A DNA stretch of 64,000 bases from Micromonospora radicis (GTDB taxonomy: Bacteria > Actinomycetota > Actinomycetes > Mycobacteriales > Micromonosporaceae), in contig NZ_QXEC01000002.1 in NCBI RefSeq assembly GCF_003583405.1, positions 62,001-126,000 of the forward strand. The letters are read 5' to 3'. A model generated the notes under the pieces. The model had not been told where the DNA came from, searched no databases, and saw nothing but the letters and a program-made list of their open reading frames with translations. Every line of letters starts with the position of its first letter. Positions within the stretch are counted from its first letter, which is position 1. The position numbers were made by a program, and so were the translations under genes. Of the stretch, positions 17,807 to 30,650 are shown piece after piece.

Positions 17807-18811
17807 ATGATCAGTCCCGCCCGCCGGCGAGCTGCCGGTTCGCTGTTCGGGCTTGCCTACGGTGACGCGCTGGGCAAGCCCACCGAGTTCCTCAGCGTCG
17901 CCGAGATCGAGCGCCGCTACGGCCCCGCCGGCCCCCGCGAACTGGTCGGCGACCCGGCGCTGGTCACCGACGACACCCAGCTGGCTCTCGCGGTGGCCTG
18001 GGCGCTGCACGACGCGCCGGAGTACGCCGCCCCGACGGTCGAACCCCTGCTGCGGCGACGCTTCCTCGACTGGGCGGTCAGCCCGGACAACAACCGCGCA
18101 CCGGGCATGACCTGCCTGCGGGCCTGTGCCGAGCTGTCCCGGGGAGTGCCCTGGCAGCAGGCCACGGTGGCCGACTCGAAGGGCTGCGGGGCCAACATGC
18201 GGGTCACTCCGGTCGGGCTGCTCGACGTCGACCTGGACACCCTCGCCGGGCTGGCCCAGCTCCAGGCCGGGCTGACCCACGGTCACCCCACCGGGCTGGC
18301 CGCCGCCGAGCTGGCCGCGTACGCCGTCCGGCTGCTGTGCGACGGCGCCGCGCTGGGCGAACTGCCCGGCCTGCTCGCCGAGCGGGCCCGTACCCAGCGC
18401 ACCGTCTACCGGGCCGACTGGCTCGGCGAGCTGTGGCAACGCTCGGACGCTCCGACGCCCGAGGAGTTCATCGCGGTCGGCTGGGACGAGTGCGGGCAGG
18501 CGCTGCGCGGGCTCGACGCGGCGCTCGCCGCCCCGGACGACGGCGGCGACCCGTGCCGGCTCACCGGCGAGGGCTGGATCGCCGAGGAGGCCCTGGTCAC
18601 CGCGCTCTACTGCGCCATCCGGCACGCCGACGACCCGGTCGGTGCTCTGGCCCGGGGAGCCCGCACGGCCGGCGACTCGGACTCGATCGCCGCGCTGGCC
18701 GGGGCGTTCGTCGGCGCCGAACAGGGGATGGCCGCCTGGCCGGCGGGCTGGGCCGGGCGGATCGAGTACGCCGACCAGCTCGCCGCCCTCGCCGCCGCCG
18801 GGGACCGGTAA
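17807..18811 (+). CDS. ADP-ribosylglycohydrolase family protein
   Basis: This 334-residue protein is a member of the DraG/ARH family, which removes ADP-ribose from proteins or small molecules. The N-terminal AAGSLFGLAYGDALGKPTEF and the metal-binding TDDTQLALAVAW are present. The C-terminal AARTAGDSDSIAAL-type motif appears as RGARTAGDSDSIAALAGAFV, which carries the second set of Mg ligands. No DraT-like transferase is nearby, so the target is unknown. The ATG at 17807 is just before the conserved first helix. Confidence 0.88.
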   Translation: MISPARRRAAGSLFGLAYGDALGKPTEFLSVAEIERRYGPAGPRELVGDPALVTDDTQLALAVAWALHDAPEYAAPTVEPLLRRRFLDWAVSPDNNRAPGMTCLRACAELSRGVPWQQATVADSKGCGANMRVTPVGLLDVDLDTLAGLAQLQAGLTHGHPTGLAAAELAAYAVRLLCDGAALGELPGLLAERARTQRTVYRADWLGELWQRSDAPTPEEFIAVGWDECGQALRGLDAALAAPDDGGDPCRLTGEGWIAEEALVTALYCAIRHADDPVGALARGARTAGDSDSIAALAGAFVGAEQGMAAWPAGWAGRIEYADQLAALAAAGDR

Positions 18812-21031
<2,220 letters not shown>

Positions 21032-21187
21032 GCCCGACTGCCGATCTTGAGGGGACTCGTCCGGATACCAACTTAATTACGACTACTACCGATTCGTGAC
21101 TGTCGCGACGGGAAATCCGGCTCCGGGGGCGTTTCATTGGGGCACGGCGGGTGAACCCACCCGCCGGGTCACGTACCGGGAGGTGTG

Positions 21188-23584
21188 ATGGAGCCGTCGG
21201 ACCCGCGTAACCAGATCCCGCCCGGGCGGACGGCGCCGTTCGCCGCCTTCGGCGGCGGCGTGCTGGCGGTGGCGGTGCTGGTCTCGGCGGGCCCCCTGGT
21301 GTCGCTCGCCTCGACCCTGCCCGACCTGCCGGTGGCGTTCTGGACGATGGCGGTGCTCGCGGTGGCCTGCGACGCACGTCCGTTCGTCCCGCCCGGCCGA
21401 CGACAGTCCTCGGCGGTCTACCCGTCGAGCTGCTTCACCTTCGCGATCCTCCTCGGCTGGGGGCTCGGCCCGGCGGTCGCCGTGCAGGCGGTCGCCGTGC
21501 TGGTCTCGGGGATCCGGATGGGACACGCACCGTGGCGGACGGCCTTCAACGCCGCCCAGTACGCCTGCTCCCTGGCCGCCGCGTACGCGGTCACCCGGCT
21601 CGGCCCCGGCGGCGTCTTCGACGGCGGTCCGCTCGGCTGGACCGACATCGCGGCGATCGGCGGCGCCGGAGTCGCCTGGTTCGTGGTCAACTACGGCCTG
21701 GTCACCGCCGCCGTCCGGCTCCGGTTCGGCGAGCGGTGGTGGCCCAACGCCTGGCGTGGGCTGCCCTTCGAGCTGCTCTCCACCGGCTCGCTGCTGCTGC
21801 TCGCGCCGATCCTCGTCACCGCCGCCCGGGCCAGCGCGGCGCTGGTCCCGCTGGTGCTGGTGCCGCTGTTCGCGGTCTACCGGATGGCCCGGCTCACCGT
21901 CGAGCAGCACCAACTCGCCTCGCTCGACCCGCTCACCGGGTTACCGAACCGCAAGGCGCTGCTGGCCGAGGTCAACGAGCAGGTGCACCGGCACGCCGAA
22001 CGCGCCGCCCGCGGCGAGCCCGCCGCCCACCTGGCCCTGCTGCTGATCGACCTGGACCGGTTCAAGCACGTCAACGACGCGCTCGGTCACGCCGTCGGCG
22101 ACCGGCTGCTGGTCGAGGTGAGTGCCCGGCTGACCGAGGTGGTCGAGCCACCGGATCTCCTCGCCCGGCTCGGCGGCGACGAGTTCGCCATCGTGGCGAC
22201 CGGGCTGGCCGACGTCGCGCAGGCCCGGGCACTGGCCGAACGGGTGGTGCAGGCGCTGGCCGAGCCGGTGCCGCTGGACGGGTTGCCGCTGGACGTGGGC
22301 GGCTCCATCGGAGTCGCCCTGTACCCGCAACACGGCGAGGACTTCGCCACCCTGATGCGCCACGCCGACGTGGCGATGTACGACGCGAAGCACCGCAACG
22401 ACACGGTCGCCGTCTACACGGCCGAGTCCGACCACAACTCCGCCGAGCGGCTGGGCCTGCTGGCCGACCTGCGTCGGGTGTTGGAGGCGGGTTCGGCGAG
22501 CCGGCCCGGTGACGGCGACCCGCCGCCCCGGCCCAGGGTGCGCGGCGGCGACGGTGCGACGCTGCCGGCGGATCCGCCGCTGGACGAGCCCACCGGCCCA
22601 CGCCGGTGGAGCCGACGGCGCCGCCGCCCGCCGGTACCGACCCAAGACGACGAACTGATCAACCGGATCGTCACCGCCGCCGACCCGATCCTCCGCCGGG
22701 CCGCCCTACCCGACCCACCGGCCCCGACCGAGGAGACCTGGGCCCGGCCGGTACGACCCGACCCGACGGATCCGGCGCGGGCCGTCGAGACGGCCGGGGA
22801 CGCGGGCGAGATCATGCTCTACTACCAACCGCAGATCGCGATCGCCACCGGCGAGGTGGTCGGGGTGGAGGCGCTGCTGCGGTGGCGACACCCCACCCGG
22901 GGGATGGTCGACCCGGAGGAGCTGATCCGGGTCGCCGAGCAGAGCGCGGTGATGCGGCTGCTCACCCGCCGGGTCGTGGACGACGTGGTGGAACAGCTCG
23001 CCAAGTGGACGGCGGCCGGGCTCGACCTGCGCGCCGCGGTCAACGTCAGCGTGCGGGACCTGCACACCGGCGAGATCGCCGAGCAGATCGCCGACCGGCT
23101 GCCCCGGTACGGGGTGGCGCCACAACGGCTGCAACTGGAGATCACCGAGGGAGCGTTGATGGCCGACCCGCGTCGGGTGCTGACCACCATCACCCGGCTG
23201 CACGGGGTCGGCGTGGGTATCGCGCTGGACGACTTCGGTACCGGCTACTCGTCCCTGCAACACCTGCGCCGGTTGCCGCTGTCGGAGGTGAAGGTCGACC
23301 GCTCCTTCGTGCTCGGGATGGCCGAGGACACCGACGACGCGGCGATCGTGCGGTCGACCATCGAACTGGGCAAGGCGTTGGGCCTGCGGGTGGTGGCCGA
23401 GGGGGTGGAGGACGAGCGCACCTGGCGGATGCTGCACGCGGCCGGCTGCGACGTCGCCCAGGGCTGGTTCTACGCCCGGCCGATGCCGGCCGAGGAACTC
23501 GTCGCCTGGCTGGCCCGGTACCGGCCGCTGCGCCCGCTCGGCGGTCCCGACGAGGCCCACCTGCCGCGCCGGCACGCCCGGTGA
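21188..23584 (+). CDS. Membrane-bound GGDEF-EAL cyclic di-GMP enzyme
   Basis: This 798-residue protein combines about seven N-terminal membrane segments (residues 15-235), a GGDEF domain and an EAL domain. The GGDEF domain has [20 protein letters not shown] and an intact LGGDEFAIV at about residues 328-336. A proline-rich linker of about 80 residues follows. The EAL domain keeps the key motifs: [10 protein letters not shown] (E561), [31 protein letters not shown] and AEGVED. Both synthesis and breakdown of cyclic di-GMP are therefore possible. A less GC-rich patch at 21,060-21,100 (CCAACTTAATTACGACTACT) is the probable promoter. The ATG is used rather than the adjoining GTG. Confidence 0.93.
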   Translation: MEPSDPRNQIPPGRTAPFAAFGGGVLAVAVLVSAGPLVSLASTLPDLPVAFWTMAVLAVACDARPFVPPGRRQSSAVYPSSCFTFAILLGWGLGPAVAVQAVAVLVSGIRMGHAPWRTAFNAAQYACSLAAAYAVTRLGPGGVFDGGPLGWTDIAAIGGAGVAWFVVNYGLVTAAVRLRFGERWWPNAWRGLPFELLSTGSLLLLAPILVTAARASAALVPLVLVPLFAVYRMARLTVEQHQLASLDPLTGLPNRKALLAEVNEQVHRHAERAARGEPAAHLALLLIDLDRFKHVNDALGHAVGDRLLVEVSARLTEVVEPPDLLARLGGDEFAIVATGLADVAQARALAERVVQALAEPVPLDGLPLDVGGSIGVALYPQHGEDFATLMRHADVAMYDAKHRNDTVAVYTAESDHNSAERLGLLADLRRVLEAGSASRPGDGDPPPRPRVRGGDGATLPADPPLDEPTGPRRWSRRRRRPPVPTQDDELINRIVTAADPILRRAALPDPPAPTEETWARPVRPDPTDPARAVETAGDAGEIMLYYQPQIAIATGEVVGVEALLRWRHPTRGMVDPEELIRVAEQSAVMRLLTRRVVDDVVEQLAKWTAAGLDLRAAVNVSVRDLHTGEIAEQIADRLPRYGVAPQRLQLEITEGALMADPRRVLTTITRLHGVGVGIALDDFGTGYSSLQHLRRLPLSEVKVDRSFVLGMAEDTDDAAIVRSTIELGKALGLRVVAEGVEDERTWRMLHAAGCDVAQGWFYARPMPAEELVAWLARYRPLRPLGGPDEAHLPRRHAR

Positions 23585-23739
23585 CCCGGCGGGCCGATCC
23601 GGCCCGCGCACCCGCTGTCCGGGGAGCCGCGAGCGGCCGCCCGGGCACGGAACAATAGACTCGCAGCCGTCACCTCGGGTCGTCTCGGATCGACCGGGTG
23701 GGCGCAGGCAGACGCAGGACAGCCACGAAGGGGGCACCG

Positions 23740-24045
23740 ATGGCCGCCATCTCCCGCGAGGAGGTCGCGCACCTGGCGCGACTGTCGCGGCTCGCCGTGA
23801 CGGAGGAGGAGTTGGACACCTTCGCCGGCCAGCTCGACGTGATCCTCCAGGCGGTAGCCCAGGTGGGCGAGGTCGCCGCCGCGGACATCCCGCCGACCTC
23901 GCACTCGGTGCCGCTGACGAACGTGTTCCGGGACGACGTCGTGACGCCGTGCCTGACCCCGCAGGAGGCGCTGTCGGGTGCACCCGACGCGCAGGAGCAG
24001 CGGTTCCGCGTACCGCGGATCCTGGACGAGGATGTGGCCTCATGA
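23740..24045 (+). CDS. gatC: Asp-tRNA(Asn)/Glu-tRNA(Gln) amidotransferase subunit C
   Basis: This 101-residue subunit stabilises GatA and GatB. The N-terminal [20 protein letters not shown] and the extended segment [20 protein letters not shown] are characteristic, ending in [10 protein letters not shown]. The ATG at 23740 gives the usual length. The stop overlaps the gatA start (ATGA, 24042-24045), so translation is coupled. Confidence 0.95.
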   Translation: MAAISREEVAHLARLSRLAVTEEELDTFAGQLDVILQAVAQVGEVAAADIPPTSHSVPLTNVFRDDVVTPCLTPQEALSGAPDAQEQRFRVPRILDEDVAS

Positions 24046-25517
24046 CTGACCTGACGAAGTTGACCGCCGTCGAGATCGCCGGTCTGGTCGCCTCGGGCGA
24101 GACCTCGGCCGTCGAGGTCACCCAGGCGCACCTGGACCGCATCGCCGCCGTCGACGGCCGGGTCAACGCCTTCCTGCACGTCGACACGGAGGGCGCGCTG
24201 GCCGCCGCCCGGGAGGTCGACACCCGGCGCGCCGCGGGTGCGGAACTGGGCCCGCTGGCCGGGGTGCCGGTGGCGGTCAAGGACGTACTGACCACCAAGG
24301 GTGTGCCGACCACCGTCGGGTCGAAGATCCTGGAGGGCTGGCGCCCGCCGTACGACTCGACGATCGTGCAGCGGCTACGGGCCGCCGGCACGGTGATGCT
24401 CGGCAAGACCAACATGGACGAGTTCGCGATGGGCTCCTCGACCGAGTACTCGGCGTACGGCCCGAGCCGCAACCCGTGGGACACCGACCGGATCCCGGGC
24501 GGCTCCGGCGGCGGCAGCGCCGCCGCACTCGCCGCCTACGAGGCGCCGCTGGCGATCGGTTCGGACACCGGCGGCTCGATCCGCCAGCCGGGCGCGGTCA
24601 CTGGTACGGTCGGCGCCAAGCCGACGTACGGCGGCACCTCCCGCTACGGCCTGGTGGCCTTCTCCTCCTCGCTGGACACGCCCGGCCCGTGCGCGCGTAC
24701 CGTGCTGGACGCGGCGCTGCTGCACGAGGCGATCGGCGGGCACGACCCGCGCGACTCGACCTCGATCGCGGCGCCGGTGCCGGACGTGGTGGCCGCGGCG
24801 AAGCTCGGTGCCACCGGCGACCTGACCGGGGTGCGGCTCGGCATCGTCACCGAGTTCGGTGGCGAGGGCGCCGAGCCGGGTGTGATGGCCGCCTTCAACG
24901 AGGCCGTCGACACGTTGACCAAGCTCGGCGCCGAGATCGTCGAGATCTCCTGCCCGAACTTCGGATACGCGCTGCCGGCGTACTACCTGATCGCGCCGAG
25001 CGAGTGCTCCTCCAACCTGGCCCGGTTCGACGGCGTCCGGTTCGGCCTGCGGGTCGGCGACGACGGCAACCGGTCGCTGGAGGAGGTCATGTCGTTGACC
25101 CGGGAGGCCGGCTTCGGTCCCGAGGTCAAGCGGCGGATCATGATCGGCACGTACGCGCTCTCCTCGGGCTACTACGACGCCTACTACGGTCAGGCGCAGA
25201 AGGTCCGTACGCTGATCACCCGCGACTTCACCGCCGCGTTCGAGCGGGTCGACGCGCTGATCTCGCCGACCACCCCGTTCGTGGCCTTCCCGCTGGGGGC
25301 GCGGACCTCCGACCCGTACCAGATGTACCTGGCCGACCTGTTCACCATCCCGACGAACCTGTACGGCGGGCCGGGCATCTCGGTGCCGTGCGGTCTGGCC
25401 GACGGGCTGCCGGTCGGCCTGCAGGTGATGGCGCCGACGATGGCCGACGACCGGATGTACCGGGTCGCCGCCGCGCTGGAGAGCGCCGTCGGCACGCTTA
25501 CCCCCCCGGTGCTGTGA
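24042..25517 (+). CDS. gatA: Asp-tRNA(Asn)/Glu-tRNA(Gln) amidotransferase subunit A
   Basis: This 491-residue amidase releases ammonia from glutamine for transfer to mischarged Glu-tRNA(Gln) or Asp-tRNA(Asn). The Ser-cisSer-Lys triad is present: K80 in VAVKDVL, the cis-serine in [20 protein letters not shown], and the nucleophile S179 in [10 protein letters not shown]. Full length matches the family. Its partner gatB is not next to it: a two-gene ATPase cassette and an LPXTG protein gene occupy the 3.5 kb between them. Confidence 0.97.
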   Translation: MTDLTKLTAVEIAGLVASGETSAVEVTQAHLDRIAAVDGRVNAFLHVDTEGALAAAREVDTRRAAGAELGPLAGVPVAVKDVLTTKGVPTTVGSKILEGWRPPYDSTIVQRLRAAGTVMLGKTNMDEFAMGSSTEYSAYGPSRNPWDTDRIPGGSGGGSAAALAAYEAPLAIGSDTGGSIRQPGAVTGTVGAKPTYGGTSRYGLVAFSSSLDTPGPCARTVLDAALLHEAIGGHDPRDSTSIAAPVPDVVAAAKLGATGDLTGVRLGIVTEFGGEGAEPGVMAAFNEAVDTLTKLGAEIVEISCPNFGYALPAYYLIAPSECSSNLARFDGVRFGLRVGDDGNRSLEEVMSLTREAGFGPEVKRRIMIGTYALSSGYYDAYYGQAQKVRTLITRDFTAAFERVDALISPTTPFVAFPLGARTSDPYQMYLADLFTIPTNLYGGPGISVPCGLADGLPVGLQVMAPTMADDRMYRVAAALESAVGTLTPPVL

Positions 25518-25527
25518 GGTAGGCGGG

Positions 25528-26919
25528 ATGCTGACGCGAATCGAGATCGACGGCTTCAAATCGTTTCGTAGGTTCTCGCTGGATATCCCGCCTTTCCTGG
25601 TCATCATCGGTCGTAACGCGGCAGGCAAGTCGAACCTGTTCGACGCGGTGCAGTTTTTGAGCCGTCTGGCCGGCGATCCCGTTCTGGAAGCCGCTCAGCA
25701 CATGCGTGGCGATGTGGCCGATCTCTTTCATCGTCCCACCGAGGGGCCTCCGGTCGATGAGATGTCCTTCGCGGCCGAGGTGCTCCTTGGGCGGTCGGTC
25801 ACCGACGCGTTCGGGGACACGGCCGAGGTCAACCATTCCCGACTTCGCTACGAACTGACGATCCAGCTGCGCGCCACCGGTCATGGTGGAACGCAGCGGC
25901 CGTACGTTGTTCAGGAGGCTGTTCGCAGAATCCGGCGAGCGGATGACACGTGGATGCAGTCCCGCACCCCCGACCAGCGGAAGCGGCTGGCCACCTACCG
26001 TTCCGGGGCTGACCCGTTGGAGACCGAGGAGGACGACGCCGGTCGTCCGGTTTTCAGCATTCGGCAACAGGGCAACCAGGGCCGCAAGCGGCGGCTTCCG
26101 GCGACATCGGCCACCGCAACCGTGCTCTCCAGCCTCACCACCGCGACAGATTTTCCCCTTCTGTACGCGCTCAAGCGGGAGTTGCAGTCGTGGCGGCTCC
26201 TGCATCTGGATCCGAGCGCACTTCGCGCCCCAGACTCCTACGACGACCCGGACAGCCTGTCGGCCAACGGCGGGCACCTCGCCAACACCCTTCGCCGCCT
26301 GGTGGACGAGACTGCCACGTCTGATCGGCCCGAGGGATTCCTGAACGACCTCTCGGCTGACCTGGCGGCCGTCATACCTGGGGTGATCCGGGTTCGACTG
26401 AGCGAGGACGAGGCTCGCCGGCAGCGACAGATCATGGTCCTGACCCGGGACGAGGCACCGTTCTCGGCGCGCGTCGCCTCGGACGGGACGCTTCGGGCGA
26501 TCGCGCTACTCGCCGCGCTCTACGACCCACGAGGTGCGGGGCTGATCTGCTTCGAGGAGCCCGAGAACGGCATCTTTCCGCAGCGTTTGGCCCAGTTCGT
26601 TCGGTACCTGCGGAACCTTGTCGATCGCGCGTTGAACACGCCGTCTGACGGTGCAGCGCTTACCCAGCTGATCCTGAGCAGTCATTCGCCAGCGATCCTG
26701 CGGGCGTTGGATCCGGCCCAGGCGAAGAAGCGTCCTGACGCTGTGTTCATGGACGTGGTAAGCCGTGTCCAGCGCGGGCATGCGCCGAGTCGAGTAAGTC
26801 GGTGGCGGGCCATTGCGGGCGCCCAGCAGCTCACGCTCGACGACGCGCTCGATGTGGCAACCATGGTCAGCCCGAGTGAGATCGCGGAGTTCGAAGTCCA
26901 GGCGGAGTTGGGTACCTGA
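25528..26919 (+). CDS. AAA-family (SMC/RecF-like) ATPase of a two-gene cassette
   Basis: This 463-residue ATPase is of the AAA_21/RloA-OLD class, with an ABC-type head. The N-terminal strand LTRIEIDGFKSFRRFSLDIP leads to Walker A GRNAAGKS (residues 28-35). A signature-like ASDGTLRAIALLAAL lies near residue 317, Walker B is GLICFEEPENGIFP (about 338-351), and the switch histidine is in LILSSHSPAIL (about 386). No membrane or nuclease domain is seen within it. It starts 10 bases after gatA, and its stop overlaps the next start. Codons with A or T at third positions are clearly commoner than in gatA. Such ATPases partnered with TOPRIM-like proteins are known from AbiL, PARIS and OLD-type phage defence, so a defence role is inferred. 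Confidence 0.82.
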   Translation: MLTRIEIDGFKSFRRFSLDIPPFLVIIGRNAAGKSNLFDAVQFLSRLAGDPVLEAAQHMRGDVADLFHRPTEGPPVDEMSFAAEVLLGRSVTDAFGDTAEVNHSRLRYELTIQLRATGHGGTQRPYVVQEAVRRIRRADDTWMQSRTPDQRKRLATYRSGADPLETEEDDAGRPVFSIRQQGNQGRKRRLPATSATATVLSSLTTATDFPLLYALKRELQSWRLLHLDPSALRAPDSYDDPDSLSANGGHLANTLRRLVDETATSDRPEGFLNDLSADLAAVIPGVIRVRLSEDEARRQRQIMVLTRDEAPFSARVASDGTLRAIALLAALYDPRGAGLICFEEPENGIFPQRLAQFVRYLRNLVDRALNTPSDGAALTQLILSSHSPAILRALDPAQAKKRPDAVFMDVVSRVQRGHAPSRVSRWRAIAGAQQLTLDDALDVATMVSPSEIAEFEVQAELGT

Positions 26920-27551
26920 TGCGGTATCTCACCTCAGCGCTGGTGTCGGAGGGAAGTTCCGACGACCAGTTCCTACCGAGGTTGCTCGGTCGAGCGTTGA
27001 CTGAACTCTGCAACACCGAGTTCGAGGATGCGGTCGATGTGGCGGACGTACAGCCGATACGGGACCGAAGCGGCCCATCGTCTGTCGCGGACGTGATCCG
27101 ACTCGTCGATCAGCATCGAGCGAGTTTTTCTATGATCTTCTTCCATCGCGATCAGGGAACGAACGCGGACCGAGTAGCCACAGAATGGATCCAGCCCATC
27201 CGGGAGATGTGGGGAAGCCGCGCTGAACAGTTGGTGGCGCTGGTTCCGGTACGCGAGACGGAGGCCTGGCTGCTCGCCGACGGTGACGCCCTGCGCAGTG
27301 CCCTCGGCGTGCCGAACTGGAGCGACGCGTCGATGGGGCTGCCGGCGCAACCGGCACAGGTGGAGCGGTTGCCCGATCCCAAGCGGGTGCTGAGCGACGT
27401 TATGCAGCGTGTCAGCCGGTCACGGACAGATCACTTTACGCAACTCGGCGAGATTGTCTCGCTGGATCGACTCCGTGCCGTTCCCGCTTACCGCCGTTGG
27501 TGGATCGAAACCCGCGAGGCGCTGGTCCGGCTCAACTACCGCCGAGCGTGA
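26919..27551 (+). CDS. TOPRIM-like / DUF4276-type partner protein
   Basis: This 210-residue protein begins LTSALVSEGSSDDQFLPRLL. The glutamate in SEG, the acidic FFHRDQGTNAD strand and PVRETEAWLLADGDALRSAL are the three conserved stretches expected of the TOPRIM-related DUF4276/RloB family. Its ATG shares one base with the stop of the ATPase (TGATG, 26917-26921), so the pair is strictly co-translated. By analogy with AbiLii and the TOPRIM halves of PARIS or OLD systems, it may be the nuclease or effector controlled by the ATPase. Its base composition also looks less GC-rich than gatA or gatB. Family assignment is by motif pattern and is moderately sure. Confidence 0.62.
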   Translation: MRYLTSALVSEGSSDDQFLPRLLGRALTELCNTEFEDAVDVADVQPIRDRSGPSSVADVIRLVDQHRASFSMIFFHRDQGTNADRVATEWIQPIREMWGSRAEQLVALVPVRETEAWLLADGDALRSALGVPNWSDASMGLPAQPAQVERLPDPKRVLSDVMQRVSRSRTDHFTQLGEIVSLDRLRAVPAYRRWWIETREALVRLNYRRA

Positions 27552-27709
27552 TCGAGCGTCGGAACTGTCCCGACCTGGCCGCGACCGCGTGACTTCGGTG
27601 ACACGAGGTCACCGTTCGGACTCGTAACGCATGGTCACGTGCGCGGGTTGGATAGAGTCCGAGCCGCTGGCGAAACGCAAGCATGGGCTTCTAGCCGACT
27701 GGAACTGCG

Positions 27710-28885
27710 ATGAAGACGCTGCGGCCGATCACGATCGTCTCGGTGCTCACGATGCTGCTTCTCGGCACCGCTGCGCCCGTCGCCGCAGAACCGGCCGCCG
27801 TCGATCCGGTGATCCCGGATCCGGTGATCGTGGATCCGGCGGTCGTCACCATCTCTGTCACCTCCGACCCGCCGCCGTCGGAGGTGACCGCCTACGAGCC
27901 GTACCCGGGACACACCTTCACCGCCACCGGCGACGACGAGATCCGGTTCTCCCTGATCGCGGGTGCGATCCCACCCGGTCTGGCGCTCTCCTCGTCCGGC
28001 ACCCTGACCGGTACGCCCACCGTGGCCGCCCGTTTCGCCTTCACCGTCCGGGCCACCGGATCGCCGAGCGGGGAGTCCGCCGACCACCAGGTGACCGTGG
28101 TGGTGGTGCCGCCGGTCGTCACGGTGACGTCGCCGGAGCCGGTCTCGCCCTGGTACGTCGGGCAGGTCTATCCGACGCACCGGTTAACCGTGTCCGGCGG
28201 CACCGCGCCGCACACCGTCGCGCTGGGGTCGGGTGCATTGCCGCCGGGGCTGTCGATCTCCCCGGTCGGTGTCCTCGCGGGTTCCCCGAATCAGGCCGGG
28301 CGTTACCGCTTCGCGTTGCTGGTGACCGACGCGAACGGCTTCCAGGGGCAGCAGGACGTCACGCTGGTGATCGCCACGGCGGCTGCCATCGTCACCTCGG
28401 GCGAGCCGCCGCGCGGCACGGCTGGGCAGGCGTACTCGTTCCGGTTCACCGCCGAGGGGGACTCCGACATCCGGTTCGGGCTGGCCGCCGGGGCGCTGCC
28501 GGACGGGCTCGTGCTCGACCCGGACGGCGTGCTCAGCGGCACCCCGACCGTCGCCGGCACCTTCGACTTCACCGTCCGGGCCACCGGCACCGCCACGAGT
28601 GACACCGCGGAGGTGTCGCTGGTCGTCTACCCGGACCCGACGGCCACCCCGTCGGTCTCGCCGACCCCCACCGCGCAGCCGACCGCGTACCCGACCGCGC
28701 CGTCAGAGAGCCCGACGCCGACCACCGCCGCGCCGTCGCCGTCCCGGACCACCGGGGCCTGGTTGCCGGTCACCGGCGAGAACTCGGCCCTGGTGCTGAT
28801 GCTCCTCGGTGTCGTGGCGTTCAGCATCGGCGGCATCCTGCTGGTGGTGGCGTACCGCCGTCGGCAGGGGTTCAGCGCGGGGTGA
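27710..28885 (+). CDS. Sortase-anchored surface protein with Ig-like repeats
   Basis: This 391-residue exported protein has a signal peptide (residues 1 to about 27, ending PVAAEP). Three putative Ig-like (He_PIG) repeats follow, marked by [34 protein letters not shown] and [18 protein letters not shown] Pro/Ser/Thr-rich stalk leads to a cell-wall sorting signal: LPVTG at residues 352-356, a hydrophobic span and the basic tail YRRRQG. It is therefore predicted to be linked to peptidoglycan by a sortase and may act in adhesion or cell-surface structure. It sits between the ATPase cassette and gatB and has its own spacer of 158 bases upstream. Confidence 0.88.
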   Translation: MKTLRPITIVSVLTMLLLGTAAPVAAEPAAVDPVIPDPVIVDPAVVTISVTSDPPPSEVTAYEPYPGHTFTATGDDEIRFSLIAGAIPPGLALSSSGTLTGTPTVAARFAFTVRATGSPSGESADHQVTVVVVPPVVTVTSPEPVSPWYVGQVYPTHRLTVSGGTAPHTVALGSGALPPGLSISPVGVLAGSPNQAGRYRFALLVTDANGFQGQQDVTLVIATAAAIVTSGEPPRGTAGQAYSFRFTAEGDSDIRFGLAAGALPDGLVLDPDGVLSGTPTVAGTFDFTVRATGTATSDTAEVSLVVYPDPTATPSVSPTPTAQPTAYPTAPSESPTPTTAAPSPSRTTGAWLPVTGENSALVLMLLGVVAFSIGGILLVVAYRRRQGFSAG

Positions 28886-28983
28886 CGCCCGACCGAGGTC
28901 AGGTGGGCGCAACGGTTAGGCTTGGCGGCGTTGTGTCCGGATGCCGCCGTGGGCCGGCTACCGCCTGCAAAGCTGGAGTTCTC

Positions 28984-30477
28984 ATGACCACGACGCTGCC
29001 CGCGTACGACGAGGTCGTCGCGCGCTACGAGCCGGTGATCGGCCTGGAGACCCACGTCGAGCTGGGCACGAACACCAAGATGTGGTGCGGCTGTCCGACC
29101 GACTTCGGTGGTGAGCCGAACACCCGCGTCTGCCCGGTCTGCCTGGGCCTGCCCGGCTCGCTGCCGGTGGCGAACAAGGCCGCCATCGAGGCGACCATCC
29201 GGATCGGGCTGGCGCTGAACTGTTCGATCGCGCAGTGGTGCCGGTTCGCCCGGAAGAACTACTTCTATCCGGACATGCCGAAGAACTTCCAGATCAGCCA
29301 GTACGACGAGCCGCTCTGCTTCGAGGGCTACCTGGACGTCGAGGTGAACGGCGAGACCGTGCGCATCGGCATCGAGCGGGTGCACCTGGAGGAGGACACC
29401 GGCAAGACGCTGCACGTCGGCGGTGCCACCGGCCGCATCCACGGCGCGACGGAGTCCCTGGTCGACTACAACCGGGCCGGCATCCCGCTGGTCGAGATCG
29501 TCACCAAGCCGATCCCCGGCACCGGAGCGCTCGCTCCCGAGGTGGCCCGCGCCTACGTCACCGAGCTGCGGGACGTGCTCCGTTCGCTCGGCGTCTCCGA
29601 CGTACGCATGGAGGAGGGTTCGCTGCGGTGTGACGTCAACACCTCGCTGAACCTGCCGGGGGCGGAGTGGGGCACCCGCACCGAGACGAAGAACGTCAAC
29701 TCCCTGCGGTCGGTCGAGCGGGCGGTGCGTTCGGAGATGCTGCGCCAGGCGTCGGTGCTGGACGCGGGGGGCCGGATCACCCAGGAGACCCGGCACTTCC
29801 ACGAGGACACCGGGGACACCACCCCGGGCCGGTCCAAGGAGACCGCCACCGACTACCGCTACTTCCCGGAGCCGGACCTGGTGCCGATCGCGCCGGACCC
29901 GGCCTGGGTGGCCGAGCTGAAGGCCGCCCTGCCGGAGCTGCCCCGGCTGCACCGGCGTCGGCTCCAGGAGGCGTGGGGGCTCTCCGACCTGGACATGCAG
30001 TCGGTGCTCAACGCCGGCGCGGTCGAGCTGATCGAGGCGACCGTCGCCGCCGGTGCCACCCCGGCCGCCGCCCGCAAGTGGTGGCTGGGTGAGCTGTCCC
30101 GGCGGGCCAACGAGACGGGTGTCGAGCTGGCCGACGTGGGGGCCACCCCGGCCCAGGTCGCCGAGTTGCAGGGCCTGGTCGACGCGGGCAAGCTCAACGA
30201 CAAGCTGGCCCGTACGGTGCTGGAGGGCGTGGTCGCGGGCGAGGGTACGCCCACCGAGATCATGACCAACCGGAATCTGGAGGTCGTCTCCGACACCGGT
30301 GCGTTGACCGCCGCCGTGGACGAGGCGATCGCCGCCAACCCGGGCATCGCCGACAAGATTCGCAGCGGCAAGGTCGCCGCCGCCGGTGCCCTGGTCGGCG
30401 CGGTCATGAAGACCACCCGCGGCCAGGCCGACGCCAAGACCGTCCGCGAGCTGATCCTGGCGCGCCTCGGCGCCTGA
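28984..30477 (+). CDS. gatB: Asp-tRNA(Asn)/Glu-tRNA(Gln) amidotransferase subunit B
   Basis: This 497-residue subunit binds the mischarged tRNA and activates its side chain. Conserved stretches include [50 protein letters not shown] and the [17 protein letters not shown] helix. The C-terminal tail domain (YqeY-like, ending [20 protein letters not shown]) is complete. The ATG at 28984 matches the family start. The 98-base leader after the LPXTG gene allows either read-through or a separate promoter. Confidence 0.96.
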   Translation: MTTTLPAYDEVVARYEPVIGLETHVELGTNTKMWCGCPTDFGGEPNTRVCPVCLGLPGSLPVANKAAIEATIRIGLALNCSIAQWCRFARKNYFYPDMPKNFQISQYDEPLCFEGYLDVEVNGETVRIGIERVHLEEDTGKTLHVGGATGRIHGATESLVDYNRAGIPLVEIVTKPIPGTGALAPEVARAYVTELRDVLRSLGVSDVRMEEGSLRCDVNTSLNLPGAEWGTRTETKNVNSLRSVERAVRSEMLRQASVLDAGGRITQETRHFHEDTGDTTPGRSKETATDYRYFPEPDLVPIAPDPAWVAELKAALPELPRLHRRRLQEAWGLSDLDMQSVLNAGAVELIEATVAAGATPAAARKWWLGELSRRANETGVELADVGATPAQVAELQGLVDAGKLNDKLARTVLEGVVAGEGTPTEIMTNRNLEVVSDTGALTAAVDEAIAANPGIADKIRSGKVAAAGALVGAVMKTTRGQADAKTVRELILARLGA

Positions 30478-30483
30478 GGTGCG

Positions 30484-30532
30484 AGGAAGGGCCCCTTCTT
30501 GACGCCTGGTGTCCGAGGAGGAGGCCCTTCCT
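30484..30532. repeat. Dispersed intergenic repeat, copy 2
   Basis: AGGAAGGGCC (30484-30493) and its perfect inverted partner GGCCCTTCCT (30523-30532) flank a loop of 29 bases containing CCTTCTTGACGCC. It is the best-preserved inverted form of the element also seen near 3,390 and 59,930. It starts six bases after the gatB stop and could act as its terminator. Confidence 0.7.
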
Positions 30533-30650
30533 GACCTCCGTGCCGTGCGCCGCGTGACCGACGCGGCGCGTCGGTGAACGGCCGACGCACCCACCATCCC
30601 CGTCCCCGACCGGGCGTCAACGACGACGCGCCGGACCCCTGGAGCGCACC

